DNA of 64,000 nt, from positions 11,174,501 to 11,238,500 of the forward strand of contig JAHQIY010000001.1 in NCBI GenBank assembly GCA_019054805.1, given 5' to 3'. Below the pieces are notes generated by a model. That model worked only from the letters and a program-made list of their open reading frames with translations, was not told the DNA's origin and searched no databases. Positions 48,616 through 58,065 of the stretch are shown in pieces. Within the stretch, counting starts at the first letter, position 1. Every line of letters starts with the position of its first letter. The translations under genes and the position numbers were made by a program. Origin of the DNA: Brachionus manjavacas (taxonomy: Eukaryota; Rotifera; Eurotatoria; Ploima; Brachionidae).

Positions 48616-49197
48616 ATGCCAGAAAGTATAAAAATAGCAGAAAATTCGAGCAAACAAACAAAATATTTTGAGCTCATACCTCAGATTAAAAGTTTGATCG
48701 AAAATGAAAAAAACCTGTACGCAAATTTAGCTAACATAAGTGCAGCACTCAAACAAGTGTTTAATTTTTGGTGGGTTGGATTTTACCTTGTCGACCAGGA
48801 GAATGAGCAAGAATTGGTCCTTGGACCATTTCAGGTTAGACATCCAAATCAGTCTTTATTTCTCTCTTAACCAATATTTCAAGGGTCCTATTGCATGCAC
48901 TAGGATCAAGTGCGGCAGAGGGGTATGTGGTGCTAGCTGGAAAGAGCAGAAAACAATTTTAGTACCTGATGTAGACAAATTTCCTGGGCATATTGGTAAA
49001 AATTAAACAAAAAGGTCCTATATATTATTTAGCTCTTTTAAGCCTGCAGTAGCTTATCGCGGTCTGAAATAGTGGTTCCAATTTTTGGAAAAAATGGAGT
49101 GGTCGGGGTCCTTGATGTAGATAGTGAACTTTTGGACAATTTTGACAGCATTGATCAACAGTATTTAGAAGAAATTTGCCGATTAATAAAATCCTAA
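48616..49197 (+). CDS. Free methionine-(R)-sulfoxide reductase (GAF-domain, fRMsr/MsrC)
   Basis: Predicted to reduce free L-methionine-(R)-sulfoxide with thioredoxin. Three exons: 48616-48834, 48884-48995, 49043-49197 (introns 49 and 47 bp), giving 161 residues, close to the 165-180 of bacterial and yeast enzymes. The single GAF domain contains FWWVGFYLVD, LGPFQGPIACTRI, GRGVCGASW, FPGHIACSS and SEIVVPIF...GVLDVDS. The three catalytic-set cysteines known from E. coli (84, 94, 118) correspond to Cys78, Cys88 and Cys112 with identical spacing (10 and 24), so activity is likely. Cys83 is an extra cysteine. From what I recall, this enzyme is typical of bacteria and unicellular eukaryotes and rare in animals. 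The small GT-AG introns show it is a resident host gene, not contamination. Confidence 0.92.
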
Positions 49198-49553
49198 ATT
49201 TTTGTTATAAATAAAATTTAAAGGTGTAGCAGAATTTTTTAAAATGGGCGTTCACAATCTTTTCGATAAAATATTTTAGGCTCTATTTTAGTGCATTTAA
49301 ATTTACTACTAATTAGATAAGAACCTTAAGATGTTATTAAAAATTCATTCTAATTGCGCATTTTTTTACAAAATTTAGATTTTTTGAACGTAGTTTAGAA
49401 AAAGTCTAAAATTAAGCCTGTTTAAACATTTTGATTAATCATGAGTATGTAATGTAAAAATTATTGTTCAAGGATTGTATCTGCATACTTTTGTCGTAAT
49501 ATTATCTTGAATTTATCCATGACTGATTTTAAAGTTGAAAAATTAAAATTATT

Positions 49554-51942
49554 ATGTTGATTATATTTATTGTCAGTTTTTTTGCTTGCTCAAGTGAATG
49601 CTTTGGTAAAACAATCTCCAATTACCATGTGGAATGCAAATATAAATGTAAAGATGGTAAAATTTTTAGATATCCTTTAAAAAATAATGATTATACTCCA
49701 AGCGCATTAGATTTTAATTTTCTAATAATATAGTTTTAAAAAGGCATTTTGAAGTTTATGATCAATTTTTGATGCTCAAAATGATCATTCTGAGTTTTAA
49801 TTATGAAATGAATTGTTATTTCTTAATATAATTAATGCAGAGGTTCATTTTTGGATGTAAAATTTTTTGTTAAATCTAAAGGTAACTTCTGCAATAACAA
49901 AACGCACATTGCAGAGTGACACCATCTAAAAGATGCTATTTTTAATTGAATAATTTTTTGCAGAATTATGCTGAATTTAGCTTTAAATTTAACAAAGTAT
50001 GTTAAATCCAAAAATGTACTTCTGCATTAATCCTATTAAGAAATAACAATTTATTTCATAATTAAAACTTAATATGATCATTTTGAGCATCAAATATTGA
50101 TCATAAACTTCAGAGTGCCTTTAAAAACTGATCTCCTAAACAATTTTTAAAAAATTAGATAAATATTCGAAAATAGCCACTTAACATTTTATATATTTTT
50201 TATTATAATAATAAAATATAAACAAGTTTAGAAAAAAAAAGAAATATTAATTTCCATGACTTAAGGCCTTAAAATTTAATACAGTGTTTAGAATTAAAAT
50301 TTCTGTATCAAATTATTTTATTTATTTCTGTTCACTAATGCATCGAAGAATTTTCTATCATTATTCAGATAACTCTAATAAAGGTAACATGAATGATAAA
50401 ATTTTCTTTATTTCCTTTTATGATCTAACAATTTTATTTTAAAGAGAATTTAGTAAATTAAAAATAATTTGTCGCTTATAATTTAAATTGCCTCGAAACT
50501 TAAAAAATAAAGTTAAAAAATTAGGTTTGGAGACATTTTTCGTATTAGGAATATTTTTTTTTCTTTCTAAAAACTAACAGTTGAATAACAAATCTTGGAT
50601 CAGACAGAGCTAAATATATTTTTAAAAAATTAATTGAATCAATGTTTGTATTCTAAAAAAAAGAATAACGAGCTTCTAAATGAACAATCAAGAATTTGTT
50701 GAATGCATAGAAATTCTAAAAACCATATTTTTTGTTTAAAATTAAATTTTTTATTCAGTTTAGTAGATCAAAAATACTCTACTGGCATATAAGAGAGAGA
50801 ATGTTTCTTTAAGTCCTAGTATCTTAAACAAAATTATTCAAATTATGCACTAAAATTTTCATTTTCATAAATTATTTTTTTTAATCATTATTTAAATAGC
50901 TTTTAAAAATTATTCCCTGTTTAACTTCATAAGTTTAAGAAACGAAACTACCAAAAATTTTAAAATGATTAATATTTTTATTATTAAAATTGGTATTGAA
51001 AGTCTATTTTTAGCTTAAATTTATTCTTAAATTTTTTGTTTTGTTAAATTTGTTGAAAGTTTTAAGGAAAGTTTCAAAAAAATGTTAACCTAAAATCTCT
51101 GAGCTAATATTTTTGTAAATTCACTATTTTTTATTAAATCATAAGCAATAATCAAGCATATTTTTAATTAAATATAGTTTGGGTAATACCCAGGCAGGTT
51201 GGAATGGATTTTATCCTTCCTTTCAGTCGTTTGTTAAAAAGGTTTCGATTTTTTTTCGATGTTGTTTTTTAAAAAAGAAGCAAATGATCTATAATTAAAT
51301 ACAAAATAATGAATAAACATATTAGTTTATAGTCTAATTAACTCGGTTAGACTTTATTAATAAAAAAAAATTTTTTTTAATTTTAGTTTAAAATCGTAAT
51401 GACGCCTAATTTAAAGCGTAATGTTAGACATTACAAAATAATGGCACTTAATACTAAATAAGATATTACTCTAAAAGCTAATTTTTAGTTCTGTTAAAGC
51501 AACAGGGATCTTCTAGATCATTTAAACAAAGAATTTTTTTTTAATGTTTCTATTTAATTTGAAGGTGAATTGCAAAAAAATAGCTCATATATTCCACTGG
51601 TAAATGGATGCGGAAGTGACAGTTTTAAAATTGATTTTTCAAACAAAGATTTCCATCTTTTTAACAAGTGTTGTAATGCACACGATTTGTGCTACGGAAC
51701 ATGCAGTACCAACAAAATAGATTGCGATTTAAATTTTAAAAATTGCTTGGAAAATGTTTGTGAATCGTTAAAAAAAAATTCGAAAGATGGTTTTATTTTT
51801 AAATTTATTTTAAACAAAAAAAATGAAATTAAAAAAAAATCTAGATTGCATTTTTTTTGGAAAAATGATGTATGGTCTGGTTTCAATATTTGGCTGTGAA
51901 AATTTCAAAGAAAGCCAAAATAGAGCTTGCATTTGCAAATGA
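49554..51942 (+). CDS. Secreted phospholipase A2, group XII-like
   Basis: Calcium-dependent lipase family of the secretory pathway. Three exons: 49554-49656, 51565-51789, 51845-51942, giving 141 residues with phases joining cleanly. Exon 1 encodes a signal peptide (MLIIFIVSFFACSS...) and a CKYKCKDG motif matching the CQYKCSDG of group XII enzymes. Exon 2 carries NGCGS and the active-site block KCCNAHDLCYGTC (His74-Asp75). Exon 3 restores the C-terminal pattern SIFGCENFKESQNRACIC. His and Asp are present, so catalysis is possible; group XII enzymes are generally weak. The vertebrate N-terminal extension of about 50 residues is absent. Intron 1 is 1908 bp against 55 bp for intron 2, and holds a MITE with target duplications. 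The gene is convergent with the telomere-protein gene, 147 bp apart. Confidence 0.88.
49743..50119. mobile_element. Palindromic MITE, copy 1, with 8-bp target duplication
   Basis: A 377-base element lies in intron 1 of the PLA2 gene, flanked by a perfect TTTAAAAA duplication (49735-49742 and 50120-50127). Its ends are GGCATTTTGAAGTTTATGAT and, from the other strand, GGCACTCTGAAGTTTATGAT. The arms pair over about 150 bases each. Each arm holds a TGATCA...TGATCA mini-palindrome. No coding capacity. A GG-start with 8-bp duplications fits the Merlin superfamily, while 8 bp alone also fits hAT or P. Confidence 0.88.
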
Positions 51943-52089
51943 CCAAATTTTATAGAAAAAAAAAATTTTCGACTTATTTACATTTATTTTATAGTGTAAA
52001 AAAAGTTTAAATCAAGTGAAACAATTAAATGGGTCAAAAATTAGCAAAGCGAACAAAATAATAATTTTTTAAAATTAATCTCGAAATTT

Positions 52090-55000
52090 TTATTTTTCAT
52101 AATTATTTTTTTGAATATAACTTTTGGCTATCTTACTATAGCGTTTAATCTCATCAGCTCGTTCTAAATTTCTGTACTTGTCTTTCAAATGAACAGAGTT
52201 GCGCGCCTTAAGCTGTTCATTGAAACGCTTCAAAATTTTTGCCCAATTTCCTTTACCATAAAGCTCCACACCAATAGCCAGATAAATTGTCTCGTTCTCA
52301 GTCCATCTTGTTCTTTGGTTTTGAGCAACACCTTTTTTTGTCTCGTGTGATGACTTTTTTTTAACATCTGAATCACTATCGGTATCAATTTCGGAAAGTT
52401 CTGAAGAGTCATCAACACGGAATTTTTTTTTGATGCTTTTTCTTCTTTTCTGGGCTGATTTATTTACCAATTCTTCCTTAGAACTACTTTCATAATTTTT
52501 TGAGCTTTTTTTTCTTGTTTTATTTCTGAATTCTACTGATGAGTCCGAGTCATTTGGCAAAGCTGATTCGGCATTTGCAAGTCTTGATGTAGTCGGTTTA
52601 GGACTAGAAGCAGATCTTTCTAATGCCAATTCTTTGCTTTTTCTGGTTTGCTTTGCTCTAGTGGTGAGATTGAAATTGAGCTCGTCATCGGAATCATCTT
52701 GGAATTGAGTAAAATCTTGTTGGATTCCATTCGGTTCAATTGATGAAACTCTAGTAGCTCTTAATTTAGACGCTGTCGGCTCTTCTAGGGCAATTGACAT
52801 TCGATTTTGAATGCCAATTACTGGACTAACTGGTCTTTCTTCATCATCATTATATTGAATATTCTAAATAATAAATTTTATTTAAAAATTAATTTTTTTT
52901 TTTAATTACCATTAATTCATCTGTATCTGAGTTAATCGTTGTTTTTTTTTGCATCGAAGTTTCTAGTTTAGGTTTTCTTTTTTCACTGGGTGATACATAA
53001 ATATCGATGCCATTTTTCATTGATTGGAATTTTTTAACTAAGTTCTCTTCCACATTTTCATTTTTTAGATCATGGAAATTTGAAATTTCAAAAAGGATGC
53101 TTGTATTCTTGTACTCAACTTTTTGACTAAATATTTCGCTCAGATCAGTATAAAAAGTCTCATTTGTGTAAGTCTATAAAAATTTTAAATTTTTCATTGT
53201 ACAAATAAATTAATTAGTAGATGGATAATCAATTTCCAGTTAAATTTACGGCAGATTTGATTATTATTGAAAAAAAATTTTGGCACAAAAAAATAAAGAT
53301 TATCTTTAAAAATTCAAGATTTTAAAATTTTAATTAAACATTCTTTAAATCTTAAAATAAAATCCCTTATTTGGTCTTTGGAATACCTTTGTTTGAAAAG
53401 CTACTTAGATGTTGCATTCTAATTTAAATGTAAAATTATTTTTATAATAAGACAATAATAATACTGGGACCATTATTGTTAACTATTTTTTTTAAATATG
53501 TAGCCAAATTATTTGGTGGATGATACTTAACAAATGAGAATAATGAGGAACCCAATGGACATATATTAGCTAGTAAATAAGGCAAAATATTTGGTGAATT
53601 TATTTGATGAAAAAAAAATTTATTTTCATTTTGGGTTCTGAAAAAAGGTACTGAATATAGATGAGTTTTGATACTCAATATAAGCTTATGATGCTTAAGA
53701 TCAGAATAGATTGGCATGTTGAAATTTATGATCAATTTTGATGCTCAAAATGATCAAATCAAGTTTTAATTATGAAATAAATAAAAATTTCTTAATAGAA
53801 TTAATGCAATGGTACATTTTTGGATTTAACATACTATGTTGAATAAAAAGATAGCTTTTGCAATATCCAAATGTACACTGCAAAGTGCACACCATCCATT
53901 TTTTGTAGGTTTTACCTTTAGATTTTAAAAAGTATGTTTAATCCAAAAATGTACCATTGCATCAATTCTATTGAGAAAAAAAATTCATTTAATAAGTAAA
54001 ACTTTGTTTGATCATTTTGAGCATCAAAAATTGATCATAAATTTCAAAATGCCAATAGATTAAATGCTTAAAAGTAAAACTGCTAGAAAATAGGGTAAAT
54101 TTTTGATCTTGATTATTCGGCTCAAGTATCTAAATACTGATCAATTTGAGTAATTGTCAATTGATACACTAGAAAGCTACTAAAATAAATGATTCAAGAA
54201 AAAAAAACAAATTATTTTATAACCTGTTCATTTTTTTTGTTAAATGGGTTGCTTTGTTACAAAAAAATTTTAATTTTATTATAGAATTTTCTCCTGTAAA
54301 ATAACGTAATCACCCGAATTGAGTGACATGTCTTTAAAATAGAGTACTCTATTTTAGTAACATGTTATTCAAAATTGAACATTACTCTCTTTAAAACGAG
54401 AGCTCATTTTTTAGTGACATGTCAATATTTGATTTATTAACATTTCACTAAATTCGGATAATAACGTTAGTATTAATTTAAAAATACAGTACTTTTTAAA
54501 CTTATCTTTAAAAAAACAGGATCTTTAATCTAATAACTAAATTCCAAATTAAAAATTAAAAAATTCTACATAACTCAAGTGCTTTCATAGGTCTTTTTAA
54601 TTTGATGATTTTTCCCGGAAATGATTTTTTTAATTCCATTACTATACAAATTTAAAGAACTGCTTTTTTTAAACCATCAAAGAGTAAGAAAATCATTACC
54701 TCATTTTCATTAGTATCATTGGCAAAAAACGGATCTTTCCGAATCAAGTCTTCTACTTTTTCTTCATGAATGTTAAAAAATTTTTCTCTCAAAAGAACTG
54801 ACGCCTTTCAAATAGAAAATTAAAATTGAAAATATCAAAATGTTAAAATTCACTTTTTTAAGCGTGATTGATCTTATCTCGGTGAGAATATCCAAAGTGA
54901 TAAATCTGTTTAAATTTTCATTGAACAAAGTTCCTAGAATCGAAAAGAAGGATTCTTCGTTTTTATTTTTAAAAAATGCGCCATATTGATTAATCAAATA

Positions 55001-55244
55001 GGAAAATGCTATTTTGAAGCGAATGTTTGCATAGGCATCATTTTGAATCAGCTTTATATCTTTGAACTAAAACTTAGATATTTTGAATAAAAATTTGGAA
55101 AATTTTACTTTCAATCGAACTTTTTAAAAGACCCAAATTTGACAGATCGTAGAAGCCGTTTTCGTTGTTTAAGAAGTCATCAATCGATTTGCAAAATAAA
55201 TAGCTGGATATTAGTTTGGAAAAATTAAGATTTTTATCGATCAT
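52090..55244 (-). CDS. TRF-like telomere repeat-binding protein
   Basis: Likely a double-stranded telomeric DNA-binding protein (shelterin TRF1/TRF2 type). Five exons on the minus strand: 55109-55244, 54854-55059, 54700-54804, 52910-53173, 52090-52863; all phases join to 494 residues. The C-terminus holds one Myb/SANT domain (about 422-478): RTRWTENETIYLAIGVELYG, KGNWAKIL and the telobox VHLKDKYRN (about 461-469), equivalent to VxLKDKWR of TRF proteins. The N-terminal about 170 residues are helical with NIRFKIAFSYLINQYGAFFK and LLREKFFNIHEEKVEDLIRK, as expected for a TRFH dimerisation domain, though similarity there is weak. Between them is a long Ser/Lys/Asp-rich linker (about 170-420). Intron 3, between 53174 and 54699, is 1.5 kb and contains two inserted repeats. 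Confidence 0.82.
53713..54053. mobile_element. Palindromic MITE, copy 2, with 8-bp target duplication
   Basis: A 341-base element lies in the long intron of the telomere-protein gene, flanked by a perfect AATAGATT duplication (53705-53712 and 54054-54061). The ends GGCATGTTGAAATTTATGAT and, reverse strand, GGCATTTTGAAATTTATGAT pair across the element. It shares the whole arm pattern (GATCAATTTTGATGCTCAAA, TTTTAATTATGAAATAA, TTTCTTAATAGAATTAATGC, CATTTTTGGATTTAACATA) with copy 1. Confidence 0.9.
54301..54468. repeat. Second foldback element in the telomere-protein intron
   Basis: TAACGTAATCACCCGAATTG, AGTGACATG (54302-54330) pairs imperfectly with the reverse complement of 54440-54468. Inside are three copies of AGTRACATGT and a perfect palindrome TAAAATAGAGTACTCTATTT,TA (54335-54356). 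No clear target duplication. A different family from the GGCA MITE. Confidence 0.6.
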
Positions 55245-55834
55245 TTACCGATTTTTTCTAAATTTATTCAATGATTTGGTTATTCTAAATTAGTTAAATT
55301 TTTGATATGAATAAAATGAATTTTTTTAATTTCTCAAAACTTGCCTGTTGATAGCTATTTTGTCTTTTTATACAAAAATGGCAACTTGTCTAAAAATACA
55401 ATAAATTATAATCTAAACATAACAATTAAAATCGTACTCTAATGAAATATAAACAAATAGTCGATTAATGTCTAAATAAACTATTTATTTCACAGATGAG
55501 ATACAAAGATAAGATACACGAATTAAAGCTTTTTTCTTCTAGTCATGAATTGTTAGCTTTTGAATTTTGGTGTAAAGTATGGAATATAGATTAAACTGGT
55601 GATTTTAAATTTTTTTTTCACCTAAATATTTTGAAAGGAGATAAAATAATTTAATATAAGATAGGTGTCAGTTTAGGTGTCAGGAAAAAATTATTCAAAA
55701 TAGGAAAAAATATTTAAAAGGTTAAAAAAAAAATTTTCAAGTTTTCTTAGTAAGAGGACAATTTTTATTTACAGATTTCAAATAAAATAAGACTTACAAT
55801 CACCACAATAAAAATATATTTTTTATAAAAATTA

Positions 55835-56008
55835 ATGGTTTTCAAAAAAGAATGGATGGATCCATTGATATATCTCTCGATGCAAGGAAATCAGCAGCAA
55901 CGAACAATTGTTTTAGTTTATTTTCTTTTGGAGCTTAACTCCTCAGCTCAAAGACTTTTAAGCTGCTGTTTAGATTATGACAGTGCATTATTTTTTTTTA
56001 ATTTTTAA
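55835..56008 (+). CDS. Small open frame, 57 codons, unknown
   Basis: An ATG-started frame reads MVFKKEWMDPLIYLSMQGNQ, then QQRTIVLVYFLLELNSSAQR and LLSCCLDYDSALFFF. Its composition (Q, S, C, D, W) is unlike translated AT-rich filler, so it may be an exon or small gene. No signal peptide, domain or splice partner is evident and no homologue is recognised. It could also be chance. Confidence 0.2.
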   Translation: MVFKKEWMDPLIYLSMQGNQQQRTIVLVYFLLELNSSAQRLLSCCLDYDSALFFFNF

Positions 56009-57949
56009 AAATTTTCATTATTTTCTCAAAAGAAATTTAAGGGAAAATTTGAAGCAAACTTATAAAAGATGTCGAAAATAAACAAATAAGTGATTCATTC
56101 ATTTAATTCTATTTCAAAATACAATAAAAAAAAACTGAAATATATTGAAATTAAGATACTACAAGGTTTTTCTCGTTGCTCCGATGCCCGTTTAAATAAA
56201 AAAGAGACATTTTTTATGATTATTAAATTAATTTTTTATTATATTGAAAAATTATTGTGAAAAATTTGTATAAAAAATATTTAAATAATTAAATTAAATG
56301 TCTTTAAAAGCACCATTTCTTGTAAGAAAAACTTGAATGATTGAACTTCGATGAATTTGAATTTTTTTTCTTTTCTTCAATTTTTTTTAAAATGATTTTT
56401 GTATTAATTTTACTTTTTACACTAATCAAATAATAATTGTAGTAACAATTCCATTTAAGGCAAAAAAAAATAGTAAATATTATGTCAAACAGGAGCCAAA
56501 AAATTTTTTTTTGTAGAATAAAAATAATAAAAAGAGCGCGAAAATATGGAAAAATAAATAACTATCAATTAATCAGCTTTAATAAGACTGAGTCTGAAGA
56601 AAGTCGTAACTATGATTATTCAAATACGAACGACAACTCTCTTTTTTGAAGCCTCGAAATTAAATTTTTCAGACGAAACTATACATTACCATATATTCTT
56701 CTTAGATTATTAATTAGTTATTACATCTCAAATTCTTTCTACTAATAAAAGAAAATAAACTATCTATTTAATAATCTGCTATTAAATAAAATTTAATTGC
56801 TACTAAAAGAAAAAAATTTTCGTCTAGAGAAAATATAAGCTATATTTTATTATTTATATAAAAATTAAGACAATTTTTAAAAGCATTATATTTAAATATT
56901 TAAGTTAATTATCGAAAGTATATTTATGAAGATTTTACTTTTTTTCACACATTTGGGTTTTAAATATTAAGATTTAATTGTAAGACGTAATTTTTTGGTA
57001 AAAATTTGAATTATCAATCATACTTAAACAATACAAATAGAAATTTATTACTATAAATTAAAATTTTTAGAGATCAAATTTAATGCTTTAATCATTAATT
57101 ATTTTATTATTAAGTCTCTAGATTTTATTATTGATATATTAGCAATGTAACGCATTCATGATTAATGAAATCTTCAAAACATTTCATAAAATCTTAAAAT
57201 TTTGACCAGATTGGAATAAAAAATTTAAAAATCTTTTCAATTCTAACATAACTTTTTTTCTTTAATAAGTTTTTTATTGAAAAACTGCATTTTATTTGGT
57301 GGATATACATCAATTATTTTAATCATATAAATTTTATAAAAAAACGCTTTTAAGGCTAAAGTAAAATATTTTTGAATATCTCAAATGAATGAGTTCCATT
57401 TTCTTTAAACTTACATTAATTTATTCTTATGACAATAAAAAATTCGATTAATAGATATATTAAATATTATTTAGATAACCTTGATGACTTTTTTAAATTC
57501 TGGATCTTTTTCAAAACAAACCTTTATGCTTGATTTTAAACACTTTTGAAAAAAATGAATTAAGAACATGAAAATGAACAAAATTATCCTGCTCCTAAAA
57601 GAATAGTAATTTTAACAAAAATTTTTATTTTTCAATAATTCAGTTAGGAGCTAAGAGAGAAAATCCTATATGAATAGAAAGTCTTTAGCTAAATGCGTTG
57701 TAAAGCCAATTCCCTCAAAATCTTAAATTCACAAGATAATAAAACTAATGAAACTTTAAAAAGACACAAAAAGCTTAAAGGAAATATTTTTATATTGAAC
57801 CGGGTGATAACGATAGCTTAAAAAATAGGATACGAACTCAGTAGTTTGTTAAGTTATTCCCTTCTTTACAATTATTTTCAAAAAAAAAGACTAACATATT
57901 AGAAAATTATAGCATTCTTTAATTATAGTATAGTACTACTGTGATTTTC

Positions 57950-58065
57950 TGTTTTTACGTAGTTTCACGTAAAATTACCAAAGTAACAAAAAAATAAAAT
58001 TACCGGATTTTATCTGAATTAACGTAAAATTACCGGAAATTACGTAAAATTTTGTAAAAAGTAAA
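57950..58065. repeat. TTACGTAAA-rich dispersed repeat, copy 2
   Basis: Contains AAATTACCGGATTTTAT, AACGTAAAATTACCGG, AAATTACGTAAAATTTTG and ends TTCCAAAAAAAT, paralleling the order of blocks at 31298-31440. Diverged copy of the same AT-rich family. Confidence 0.45.

Noticed and set aside
53442-53735. 97-codon minus-strand frame in the telomere-protein intron
   Set aside because: It begins inside the MITE and lies within an intron whose flanking exons join cleanly without it; no recognisable domain.
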